From: Engraulis encrasicolus
Taxonomy: Eukaryota; Chordata; Actinopteri; Clupeiformes; Engraulidae
Assembly: GCF_034702125.1 (NCBI RefSeq)
Contig: NC_085857.1
Coordinates: 53,545,546-53,609,545 of the forward strand
Direction of reading: 5' to 3'
Length of the DNA: 64,000 nt
Part shown: positions 12,388 through 37,852 of the stretch, in pieces
How the letters are laid out: each line of letters starts with the position of its first letter
Numbering within the stretch: position 1 is the first letter of the stretch
Position numbers and translations under genes: made by a program
Notes under the pieces: generated by a model
Databases searched by the model: none
The model's input: the letters and a program-made list of their open reading frames with translations, nothing else
What the model was told of the DNA's origin: nothing

Positions 12388-12697
12388 GTTCAAGATTCAA
12401 GATTCAAGATTCAAGATTCAAGATTAGTTTATTACGTCTAATTATAGGTTTGAAGCCTATAAAGAGTAAAAGTGCAAAGAAAATGCCTTGTTGTCTTCAG
12501 CATGAATTCAGTAATCTAACAACTTGGTGGAAGAAACTACTTTGGAATCTGGTAGTGTGAGACTTCAGGCTTCTGTACCGTTTCCCAGATGGTAATATAG
12601 TAAACAGTTCATGGTTGGGGTGACTAGGATCAGCCAAGATCTTTTTTGCCTTCCTGATGCTCCTTCCCTCGAATAGCTGTTGTGCGAATGTCATCAT
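12388..12697 (-). mobile_element. 3' end of a LINE (non-LTR retrotransposon)
   Basis: The minus frame 12697-12497 reads AKKILADPSHPNHELF, then LLPSGKRYR-like sequence and LLNSC before a stop, the usual C-terminus of CR1/L2/Rex-type reverse transcriptase ORFs. It is followed by a tail of about five TCTTGAA heptamers at 12388-12424, as such elements end. It is 5'-truncated. Its AATAAA at about 12430 could also serve GBP cassette A transcripts. Confidence 0.75.
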
Positions 12698-12987
12698 GCA
12701 TATGTGTATTTGAAAGCACTTTGAGTCAACTGAATAGTTGTGATATTGAGCTATACAAATACATATTGCTGTACATGAAACTGATATGCAGGCCTCACGC
12801 TGTTGATCTTCTGGTCTTGTAACACCAAAACACTAAACTGCCCTTCTCGAAGAGGTGTTGATAAGTGCTCTATATTTTGCCGGGACCACAATGGTACAGC
12901 CCGGGCACCCCTATCGAGCATTATCTGTAAAGTTGTATAGACTTGGAGATTTCTTGTGTATGTGTGTTTGCATCTCTGTTTTGTGCC

Positions 12988-13091
12988 TCTTATTTCCAGG
13001 CGTGTTTTATCATTTTGTACTGCATGAAGGTAGAGAAGAGTTCTTTACCAATTTCCAGTAGCCTATGGGCTTGACGTAGGTTTGGAAGCCT
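12988..13091 (-). pseudogene. decayed duplicate of the GBP cassette A terminal exon
   Basis: On the minus strand it reads FQTYVKP, then after a frameshift ELFSTFMQYKMIKHAWK and TAA, clearly matching ETYVKP...IFSTFMQYRMMKYAWK of exon 13379-13200. The sequence between also resembles the flank of that exon. It is a tandem copy of 100-200 bases that is no longer in frame. Confidence 0.8.
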
Positions 13092-13199
13092 TTGTGTGTG
13101 TGTGTGTGTATGTCTGCATCTCTGTTGTATGAGTTTCTATCGGTTTTGTGTCTCTGTTCAGGCGAATTTCATCCATTTCCTTCATCCATCCACATTTCA

Positions 13200-28264
<15,065 letters not shown>

Positions 28265-28847
28265 GGCTGCTGATATGGCAGGAATACGTGGATCTGTGCA
28301 AGACAAGATTAAAGTGTTAACATCAGTTCTGGCCAGGCCATGGTAGTCAAGAAGCTTGCCGCCTTCCCCTTCATTCATCCATAACTAGCCCAATTGATCC
28401 AGGCGTAGGCCTATCCCCTCAGCTGTTACAGTTCAAAAATACTATATTTCAAAGTGGGTAAGCCCTAACCCCTGCCCTAATGGACGCAATGACATCTGAC
28501 ATAAAGCTGCTGATAAGACAACTTTATGAGGAGGGCTGCAGAACTAGCCTGCGCGCGCACGCAAGCATGCACACACCCCAACACACACACACACTGGATA
28601 ATACAATGCACAGACTCGCGGAAGAAAACGCAATGTTACAGATGGGCTGACAGATGGGCGGTGACCCCAAATGCCTACCTTCAAGTCTATTCACTCAGAA
28701 AGTCAATCGAATACTTACAAATGGTGAAAATCGGAAATAGGCAGCCCGCAGTAGCTCCGTTTGCAACAATGTTTCCACGAACGAAAACAGGAGGGCAAAC
28801 GACGTTGCGAGGACGACTGCCTTGTAGTGGCTTTACAATTCACCTAC

Positions 28848-28900
28848 CTTTGAAAAGAAACTCCAATCAAGAGTGCTGCACGGTTGATGAAAGAAAACGA
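28848..28900 (-). other. gbp: predicted noncoding first exon of the GBP gene
   Basis: The donor is strong: 'tttcaaag' then GTAGGT, reading minus, with the last exon base at 28848. It lies just downstream of the TATA box, so transcription probably starts near 28900. The next exon carries the start codon, with its acceptor at 28294. The 5' edge is an estimate. Confidence 0.6.
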
Positions 28901-28926
28901 CACAGACGCACCGTGCAATAGCCTAC

Positions 28927-28932
28927 TTTATA
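28927..28932 (-). promoter_or_regulatory. gbp: TATA box of the GBP promoter
   Basis: TATAAA on the minus strand (ctataaag), about 30 bases upstream of the expected start and 11 bases downstream of the ISRE. Confidence 0.65.
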
Positions 28933-28943
28933 GCCTGGTGGCT

Positions 28944-28960
28944 GAAAGCGAAACCGAAAG
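28944..28960 (-). promoter_or_regulatory. gbp: interferon-stimulated response element (ISRE/IRF site)
   Basis: GAAAGCGAAACCGAAAG on the plus strand is three GAAA cores spaced by two bases, the binding pattern of IRF and ISGF3 complexes. It lies immediately upstream of the TATA box of a GBP gene, a classic interferon-induced gene, so the sequence and context agree. Confidence 0.85.
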
Positions 28961-29051
28961 GGTTGCTGGCTGGCTCTATAAATGTGTTGTCATGGTGGGG
29001 TGGGGAGGTGAACTGTCGGCGTTCAAACTCAAGTTTCTGGAACTCGCTGGT

Positions 29052-29060
29052 TTCCCGGAA
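29052..29060. promoter_or_regulatory. GAS-type STAT site TTCCCGGAA
   Basis: A perfect palindromic TTCNNNGAA about 90 bases upstream of the ISRE. A two-spacer variant, TTCTGGAA, is at 29035-29042. Interferon-gamma control through STAT1 is inferred from position and from what is known of GBP promoters. Confidence 0.55.
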
Positions 29061-29143
29061 AGGCTCGACGCCGCGCCTCGCTTTGGGAATCGCGTGCATG
29101 CGCGCACGCCCAGCAGGCGCAACTTTGAGTTGTCAGGGCAGAC

Positions 29144-29623
29144 CATAGAGGTAGAAAATAACACTAGAGAGGACACAGCAATTTGCGACAGCACTGGGAA
29201 ATGGCAGCTGGAGCTTCCCAACTTCCGTAGGTAGTGTAGTAGGTACTTTCAGGCAATGCAAGTCAATGGAGAACACGCCCACCCCTGTCAAGAAATTAAC
29301 TAAAACTGTGTAAATATGAAGTAACACTTTAATCAAAGACCAGATTTGAAATGTCAGGCTAAATATCTACTTAAATCATATGAGTCGATAAAATACATTT
29401 AAAAATCAAATAATGTCTTTTATGAACATATAGCAACACTTCAACTATTGTCCTTGTATAGTGTGTTGATGGACATTTTCACATGATTAAGCCATTTTTG
29501 ACAGAGGTGAGCCTCGTTCTCCGTTAATTTCCATTTCTCTGATCTACCTACAGATAATGGCTGCTACAGATTGCCGTAAAAAGGGGGGCGGAGTCCTCTC
29601 TAGTGTTATTTTCTACCTCTATG
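29144..29623. mobile_element. 480-base MITE with perfect 8-base target duplication
   Basis: 31-base inverted ends ('catagaggtagaaaataac' and its complement) are flanked by GGGCAGAC at 29136-29143 and 29624-29631. The 8-base duplication points to a hAT-like transposase. It lies immediately upstream of the GBP promoter. Confidence 0.92.
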
Positions 29624-30537
29624 GGGCAGACACAGCTCTTTTTCTGGAGTAGGACTATTATAGCCGCTAGTCGGACGGATATTATCACCGATTGACGACT
29701 GCCAGTAGGCCTATGATTTGAATAATAAAAATAGGCCTAATGTGTTCTTAGCCATAATAAAATGGCTAAACATTTCTAAGCCCAATTTACGCCTGCGTAG
29801 GCTACTGCTATTTGCCGTTTTATTGTTATCCATTATGCTACAAATATCTGGCTTTCGTCAGGTAAATATTTCATACATGCATAGGCCTTTTTTTTTTTTA
29901 GACCAGTACTTGAAAAGCAAGTGTTTGACGGAACCGGGACATGCTGTCCTGTCCTCATAGTCTGTTCCGCACATTGACCAGTAGATGACGACAGAGACCA
30001 CAATAACGCCTGGCGTCATGGTCGGAAATCATGGGATGAACTCTGTTCACCAAATGTCTCTGCTCATTCTCAAGTAACGTGTGAATAAAGTCTATGTAGG
30101 CTTGTCATAATACATTTCTCACTCATTTAAAATGTGTTAATTTTTTGTGATTTTAAAGGCAGTATATCATATTTTGATAATAATTATTACAGTAGGCTAT
30201 TTTTCATGACATTTTGTGCTGCTAATAACTAAAAAGGGCTAGGCTAAATAATAATAATAATAGAATACTAGCCTAATAATAATAACAACAACAACAAGAA
30301 TAATACAAATAACAATAATAATAATAAATAAATAATAAATGAGTAACTACTGACTAGATAAATAAATAAATTATGCAAATTAAAACATTTAAACCGATTA
30401 TATTAGGTGGTTTAGACTGTAAAGAAACAGTAAGTCATTATTCGTTTACATAGGCCTATTTAATAGATTTAAACGAAAAGTCAAAACATTTTAGCACACA
30501 CACTCAGAAACGCGCACGCACATAATACACACTCAAA

Positions 30538-30555
30538 GACACAGACACAGACACA

Positions 30556-30638
<83 letters not shown>
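30538..30638. repeat. (CA)n microsatellite
   Basis: About 40 uninterrupted CA units preceded by CAGACA variants. Confidence 0.97.
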
Positions 30639-31314
30639 CAGCAACAGGCCTACAACTAATTTTATTTAATCTCATTTGCACCCCTTGCCTCTAGAGCTTG
30701 AAAGTGACGTCACTTCCCCAGATTTCATGGGACCTCCACTGCGTTTTTAGCTGAAAATCGCAGCATGTAGTCCAATGGCGGTATTAAAATTATATTTCGA
30801 TCCCCTTTGAATTGTGCCACGAGCTCCACATATGTTATTTCTGATATTTTTGTTTAATTTTTCATACAAAACTCCAAACAATTTAGAAACATTTTTCATG
30901 AAGATGGCCTTGGAACAAAATATTGATACTTCTGCATTTATAATCTAGGCTATAGCATATTTGTAGCCCAGCGCATACAATGACTGAAATCAGAAGATTT
31001 TTACTCGCTACCATGTTGTTAGATGGTCAGCTTAGGTCCCGTGACTAAGGGGCAGGACTTTCGCTGTATGGGTGTGCTGCCTGTGCCATTCACATGGCAT
31101 GACAGTGGTAGTTGCAAAGATAGAACAGCAGTAGTAGTAGAGTAGAGTGCTTTCTTGTCACTAGATAGGCTAAGTTGTTGTTTGAAGCAGCTCACAGATG
31201 CCCACAAAAGTAAAGATAACAGTATGTAATAAAATAAATAGCTATAAATTAGGCCTATAAAATAATATAATATAGGCCTACAATCAACTAATGGTTCAGT
31301 GCAAGTGCATGGAT

Positions 31315-31316
<2 letters not shown>

Positions 31317-31358
<42 letters not shown>
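31317..31358. repeat. (GA)n microsatellite
   Basis: About 20 GA units. Confidence 0.97.
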
Positions 31359-31361
<3 letters not shown>

Positions 31362-31914
31362 GTTGCATACCCCACCCCCCACTCCGCTTCCTTGGTGCTT
31401 GGTGGCTGACTCAACCCAACCCAGTGTGCATACCTCACATGACATGACACAACTGGGACTTTGTGGCAATGAGGTGAACAGATAAAACATTCTGGACAGT
31501 GTGTGTGTGTATGTGCGTCGGTTGCAGTAGCCTACATGCCTACTACATTATACATTATACAGTAGCATAATATACATTATAGCCTAAGTTATACATTATA
31601 TGTCAACTGTTGCACAGCTTTGCCGGTTTTGAGGCTTGCAAAAATGTCACATGGTTTACAGCATGTCCGGCCTAGACTCAAGTCAACTGAACTCCCGTTC
31701 CTACCCATAGGGTTCAATATGATATCAGTCCACATTTACCTTTATTTTTCAGGACATTGCACATTAACATACAGTACATACACATATGTAAATATGCCAG
31801 ATTAAACACAAGGGCTATTTTCCATCCTATTGTCCAAGATAGGCAGACTGTATACAGGCAAAGCAAGTAAAAGCACAGACATACATTTTATTTTTTAGAG
31901 TAGACTTTTTCCAA

Positions 31915-32085
31915 CAGCGCATTGGTAAGGTCACACAATAATGTTGGTTGAGAAGGCCTGGCTCTCAGTCTTCGCTCTTATTCATCCCAAAGGTGTTCTA
32001 TTGGATTCAGGTTAGGACTCTAGTTAGGGCTAAATTTCATCCATACAAAACTGTGTCATCCAAGTCTTTATGGAAATTCCGCAAT
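31915..32085 (-). mobile_element. fragment of a second Tc1-type transposase
   Basis: The minus strand reads NPIEHLWDE (catalytic Glu motif of Tc1 transposases), then a stop, then RRLRARP and SQPTLLCDL-like sequence. It differs from the element at 22180 and is a decayed fragment of another family. Confidence 0.7.
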
Positions 32086-32814
32086 GTTTTGGTATCCTGA
32101 AGCGGATACTAAAGTCATAGGATACCAAACGTCAGGGAAGAAGTGGCGACCTTTGACCTCTGCCTATCATGGGGCGCGGCCGTCCATGATAGAATGCATT
32201 GGAATGGCAAGTGCGCATGAGCATTGCACAGCAAAAGCAGCAATGCGCCATCACAAACTCTGCCATGCTCAGGGCCAGTGTTGACAGATGTAGAATAATT
32301 ATCGCATTTGTAAAAAAAAAATACTGGTTACACGAATGTGGATATTTTTAAATGTGGATATTTTTGTCCGTGTACGGGTAAACACTACATGTGGATATAA
32401 ATAACAATTCCATTGTGACAGGTGCGTTTTAGCCCTAGACTGTACTGCGCAGCTGCACAGATCTCCAAGCATATGCTTCAGTGTCATGATGTTCATATAC
32501 AAGACAATGGCACATTGCAGAATTCTATCGACAGCTCCTCCATACAAAAGTCAATTACTTCCGTTGCCATTGTCGCTCTATAGGTGCTTTGCTTCCAGCC
32601 TGCCACCCACTGGTTGAATGAAACCGGTGTTCTGTCAGTATGGGCTGCTTTGTCGACATGAGCTGTACCTGAAATGTCAAACTTAAATTCTCAATGGGCA
32701 AAAATCCAAATCTGTGTCTAAGCCACGGCCCAAATTCAATTACCGGTATGTACCAAAAAATGGACCGAAATTGTGCATGCACGCACCCACCCACCCACAT
32801 GCTGGTAGAAAAAT

Positions 32815-33130
32815 CCATCTAATACTGCTTATTCCTTTTTTTCTTTAAAAAAAAAAATATAGGCCTAGTTAGGGTATTCATTTTAATGAGGGTATTTATC
32901 ATTTTAGCTTCAGCTTCTCAGCAGGACATTGATTTTTACAGAGGGTACGCTTTGTAATTGGGGCAGGTTGATGGAAATGAAAATTTAATTGAGGGATCTT
33001 GCATATTAATGGGGCAATTGTTCATTTGAAAATACATAAATAAATGTGCCCATATTAGCTCAATGGCTAATTTCCATCCATAACACAAAACCCTCATACA
33101 AAATAAAGTGAAATAACATAGTTATTGCTT
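32815..33130 (+). repeat. direct repeat of the histone H1 3' flank, upstream copy
   Basis: 'catctaatac', 'ggtatttatcattttagctt', 'cagcttctcagcaggacatt' and 'cacaaaaccct...aaataaagt' occur here and again in the same order at 35450-35670, so the H1 gene lies between two copies about 2.6 kb apart. Confidence 0.8.
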
Positions 33131-34567
33131 GAAGACAAATTTCACAGACACCCATCAAATAGTTGTTCAATGTGCCTTACATATTTTGTTACACAGTAGG
33201 CTTATACATGAATGGAAGATACAGTATGAAGTTAAACATGGCACTGGCCTGTTTCCTCTCATGTGTGGCACACATTTTGTTTTAATGGTGTATGCATGCA
33301 AACTGAAATACACATTTGATATGATCTTGCGGACCAAGTAAAATGAAACTGTGGGACGGATTAGGGTCCAGAGGCTTGAGTTTCATACAGTACGCCTATG
33401 AGCTGTAGCCTACCAATACGCTTCTCACATGACCTAAACTAATGGTTTTCCTATCCATAATCCAACAATACACGCTACAGTACAATACAGTATTGCAGTG
33501 CATTGTAATGGCTTTGTGCTGCTGGATGGGTAGCTAACATTGACATGACACTGATAGGCTAACTCCTGGGTCAACAAACTGTGTGTTTGACAGGATTTAA
33601 AGTTGTTTAAAAAAAAGATAATTTTTTTTTTTTTTTTAAATGTCTGTAATATGTCTGCAGTTGAATTATGATGGCTAATGTGAGAATACTAAAGCTTTAG
33701 CTGGATTGTGGACTATTTGGAAAGTTTCGGTCGTAAATGATCAGGGCCACTGACATCTTTAACCCAGAGACAAAATCATCTGAAATCTCAGATCATTATC
33801 AAAAGGCTTAAACAGTATAACTAGCCTATATGGCCTATTATACAAAAAGTTTACAATTATAAAAATATATACTACTTATACATTGTACAAGATGATTCTA
33901 AATACATCTAGTCAAAGAACAAGATAGCCTACCGCTAATTTTCCCCAAGATTATTTAGCCTACTGACTGTCTTCAGGGGTTTTCAGGTCTGGTGAAAACA
34001 TCACGCCATGACATGAGAGAGATTCCAAAGAAAGGGTTTATGCAGGGTTTTTATGGTTTAAAACCCCATATTACCTCAAGATAATACCATATGCGGTTAA
34101 AAAAATCCAACCAAACAAATCAACAAAACACAAATAAACAAAGAAAATACATTTTGTGGCGTTTGAAAGAGCAGAAGAGAATCGTACACACTCACTGAAC
34201 GTCGACCGAGTTTGTGTTTTGCATATCTAAATAAGGACAGTTTTAAAACACGTTTTCTCGACAGAGAGGGGCATAATCACCTTAATATAGTTTTAAAGGC
34301 TTCCTTTTTTCTTTTGAATAGTTTATATTGTACTCAGCACATTATTTTGATACGGCTATGTACAAAATAGTTGGGCAGAACGAAGATCATTGGTCAGAAA
34401 AACATACCGATTCCTGTGTTTGCTATAATGTTGTAAATACGATATCTCCAAATATTACGCATAATTATATATAATCAGTTCTTAAGACTATCTTCTTCGT
34501 GACAGATGTCCTTTCAGGTGTTAATTATATGCCGTTGTTATTATTTTTGTTGAAAACGCAAGAGGAG

Positions 34568-34576
34568 AAAACACAA
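34568..34576 (+). promoter_or_regulatory. H1-box (AC box) of the histone H1 promoter
   Basis: AAACACAAA about 170 bases upstream of the H1 start codon, the conserved element specific to replication-dependent H1 genes. I see no perfect TATA box; 'tttaata' near 34645 is the nearest candidate. Confidence 0.6.
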
Positions 34577-34747
34577 ATGATTGTAACACAAGCGAGTGCA
34601 CGGCAAGCTGCTGTGGTTGAGTCCACCCGGCTCTCATCGCAAGTTTAATAACAGCTAACCATGCGGTGATAGCACTATCCAAGAAGATTAACACCTCACT
34701 CAGTGATCGTGTAGAAGACTGACAGAAAGTAAAACTCAACATCGACG

Positions 34748-35341
34748 ATGGTAGAAGTAGCACCAAGTTCCCTCGCCGCTCCGGCCAGGGCCCCGGCGAA
34801 GAGGTCCGCCAAGCCCAAGAAAGCTGGCCCGAGTGTCGGCGCTCTTGTGGTGAAAGCCGTGACAGCCTCCAAGGACAAGAAGGGTGTCTCCCTCCCGGCT
34901 CTGAAGAAGGCGCTGGCGGCTGGCGGGTACGACGTGGAGAAGAACAACGCTCGTGTCAAGGTGGCCGTCAAGAGTCTGGTCAGCAAGGGGACGTTAGTGC
35001 AGACCAAAGGCATCGGCGCATCTGGCTCTTTCAAGCTGGCCAAGAAGCCGGTCGTGGCCAAGAAGAAGCCCGTGAAGAAGGCCAAGAAGCCCGCGGCGAA
35101 GGCAGCCAAGAAGCCGGCAGCCAAGAGACCAGCAGCAGCCAAGAAGCCCAAGAAGACCGCAGCAAAGAAGAAGCCGGCCACGGCCAAGAAATCGCCGAAG
35201 AAGGCGGCAGCCAAGAAGCGCGTCGCGCCGAAAAAGGCCACCAAAAGCCCCAAGAAGGCGAAGAAGCCCGCCAAGGCCAAGGCTCCCAAGAAGGCCAAGC
35301 CGGCAAAGGCGCCCAAGAAGGCTGCTCCCAAGAAGAAGTAA
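34748..35341 (+). CDS. linker histone H1, 197 aa
   Basis: Binds linker DNA at the nucleosome entry/exit site and compacts chromatin. The N-terminal tail (about 1-26) is Ala/Pro/Lys rich. The winged-helix globular domain (about 27-101) contains [40 protein letters not shown] and [20 protein letters not shown]. The C-terminal tail is almost entirely Lys/Ala/Pro, with SPKKA phosphorylation motifs near KKSPKKA and KSPKKAKK. It has no intron and is followed by the histone stem-loop, so it is a replication-dependent H1 expressed in S phase. The length is normal. The start MVEVAPSS is shorter and less acidic than many H1 variants. Confidence 0.97.
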   Translation: MVEVAPSSLAAPARAPAKRSAKPKKAGPSVGALVVKAVTASKDKKGVSLPALKKALAAGGYDVEKNNARVKVAVKSLVSKGTLVQTKGIGASGSFKLAKKPVVAKKKPVKKAKKPAAKAAKKPAAKRPAAAKKPKKTAAKKKPATAKKSPKKAAAKKRVAPKKATKSPKKAKKPAKAKAPKKAKPAKAPKKAAPKKK

Positions 35342-35373
35342 AGCAGTGGAGGAATGAATGAAGTAAACCCAAA

Positions 35374-35389
35374 GGCTCTTTTCAGAGCC
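35374..35389 (+). terminator. histone mRNA 3' stem-loop (H1)
   Basis: GGCTCT-TTTC-AGAGCC, 33 bases after the stop: a perfect six-pair stem with a four-base loop, bound by SLBP to direct non-polyadenylated 3' end formation. Confidence 0.97.
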
Positions 35390-35442
35390 GCCCAATTGCA
35401 CTTTCAAAGCGCACTATTCTCAATACTGCTATACTGGTTAAA

Positions 35443-35670
35443 AAAAAACCCCATCTAATACGTCTTATTCATATTCGGGCTACCGTATTCATTTTAAATG
35501 ATGGTATTTATCATTTTAGCTTCAGCTTCTCAGCAGGACATTCATATGTACAGTACACTTATGGGGCAGGGTGTACTACCCACATTACTTCAATAGCTAA
35601 TTTCTATCGATAGTCCATTACACAAAACCCTGATAACAAAATAAAGTTAAGTAACATAACCAAAAACAAA
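35443..35670 (+). repeat. direct repeat of the histone H1 3' flank, downstream copy
   Basis: Partner of 32815-33130, starting about 55 bases after the H1 stem-loop. 35,670-36,860 contains no other feature apart from short ATTACA-rich and repeated 'gggtaagtagattggaaagg' words (twice, 36357 and 36430). Confidence 0.78.
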
Positions 35671-36876
35671 ATGTTAATAAATAATACATACAATTTACAT
35701 TTAATGGGACAGTGACTGGCCCTGTTTTTATTGTAGCCACTACTGTAAAGGTTTTTGTATGTAGTTGGGCTATCTCGTATTTTTTTCCGACATTTTTTTT
35801 CCAGATTTAAACAATTTGTCATAGGTCAAGTGTTCCATAATTTACACCCCATTATGCGACTATTTCCAAACACAGTATATATTTTGTTTATCTTGATATT
35901 ATTTTATTGTTCTGCCCAAACGAGGTAGCCTACATCTGCTATCATGTCTTGCAGAAGCCCGTTTGACTACCTCCACTTTCAAAGCCTTTGGAAATAACAT
36001 GCAGTGAGGAGGCCTCGGGTAGTTCCAAAGTTCTATTGGACATTATTATTACACTACATTATTACATCACATTACACATTATATTACACAGTATTACATT
36101 ACATTTTCACACGCGTTTTCACCGTCTCCGTTAGCACTTTCAAAGTTCCCTTTGTCATAGAGGTCCTGGAAAACTCATTGAAAGTACAGTAATATACCAT
36201 CAAATCGGGAAATTTTGCCTGTTGTTTAACATTAAATTAGCTTCTACTAAATTTCAAGCCATTAAAAATATTCCCAAATACATGCCAGTAAAAGCAGTAC
36301 ACAGCACTGACAGTATTTTGAACAGTTAAAACAAATAAAGTACCCATACTATATAGGGTAAGTAGATTGGAAAGGGTCAAAGTATCACATTTACTTTCAA
36401 CAGTTAAAACAAAGTACCCATACTCTAGGGTAAGTAGATTGGAAAGGGTAAAGTATCACATTTAGCCCTAAACGTATGCACAATTCTACAAACGTACCGT
36501 GCCGTCATGGAAAATGCACTTTGGGTCATGAAAAAGTCATGGAGAAGATTTGACATTCTGTCAGTGAAAAAGAGTGGTATGGGGACTTTTAACAAAACAA
36601 CTACGGTACTTGAATCACGGGGTTACATTACTATCATCAATCAATTTATCAATCAATTTATCATTTATAGAGCTGACTTGACTTGATCTTCTTTGCTTGA
36701 ATGCCGAATACACAAAAGCATGAATATTGGTATTTGTTTTTACTGAACTGTATGTTCAAAAAGTGATATGGCGATTGTCTGGAACATACGGCATTGGTTT
36801 GGAAAATACAACTGTGTGTGGAGCGGGAAAGGCGGAAGAAAACAAAGACAACACAAGAATGGCTTGATGCGCTCTG

Positions 36877-36935
36877 ATTGGCTCTTCACGTTCTGAAGCC
36901 AGCGAATGAGCGGCGCGATCACAAATATATATAAA
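36877..36935 (+). promoter_or_regulatory. histone H2A promoter: CCAAT box and TATA box
   Basis: An inverted CCAAT (ATTGG at 36877-36881) is followed by TATATATAAA at 36926-36935, about 70 bases before the H2A start codon. Layout and spacing are standard for replication-dependent histone genes. Confidence 0.8.
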
Positions 36936-36991
36936 CTGCCAGTGACTACTACTTTTCATTCTGATCATTTTCAGCTTCTGTAACATACTGA

Positions 36992-37381
<390 letters not shown>

Positions 37382-37407
37382 ACGCCCTGGTTTACACGAC
37401 TACAAAC

Positions 37408-37423
37408 GGCTCTTTTAAGAGCC
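37408..37423 (+). terminator. histone mRNA 3' stem-loop (H2A)
   Basis: GGCTCT-TTTA-AGAGCC, 26 bases after the H2A stop. Same stem as the H1 and H3 copies. Confidence 0.97.
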
Positions 37424-37852
37424 ACCCAAATCTTAATTGAAAGCTTATTCCCTCCCAACGTTCTGCTTCAATTTAGCCGACTATGGTCTCTAACAATGGT
37501 CGGTTAACAAACACTGGTATTACAGAATGCTGATTGTCAATGTAATTTAAATGCTCTTGGCGTGTATATCTATGAGCGGCCGGAATACTCAGACAAGATC
37601 ATGATCAGATTGTATATTAGAAAATACAAAATACACAACCAATGCCACGTATGACTGCTAAAGCTGTATAGACCGTAGTCTTTCTTGATCTAAAACAGCT
37701 TTGACTTTTCTATGGATTTAAATACTATGATGCGTGTATTCGATAGACGAGGCTTCATATTAATATCTGTGTGTATGGGTACACTAACTAAAACTCCCAA
37801 TTGAGTATCATATACACTCGAAATGAGCCTTAATCAGGATATAATATATTCC

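Larger units (their letters stand above)
29640..34560. other. gene-free interval between the GBP promoter and histone H1
   Basis: I find no exon with coding character in nearly 5 kb. It contains AT-rich simple sequence (30240-30365, AAT-type), a (CA)n, a (GA)n, a Tc1 fragment and a repeated block near 32815, listed separately. 30690-31090 has the look of a dispersed element but I cannot classify it. Confidence 0.6.

Noticed and set aside
28526..29234. Plus-strand frames upstream of the GBP promoter as a divergent gene
   Set aside because: There is a TATA-like word at 28977, but the frames are short, unrecognised and include promoter and MITE sequence.
34696..35407. Long minus-strand frames over histone H1
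   Set aside because: Shadow frames of the biased Lys/Ala codons of H1. No splice or start context.
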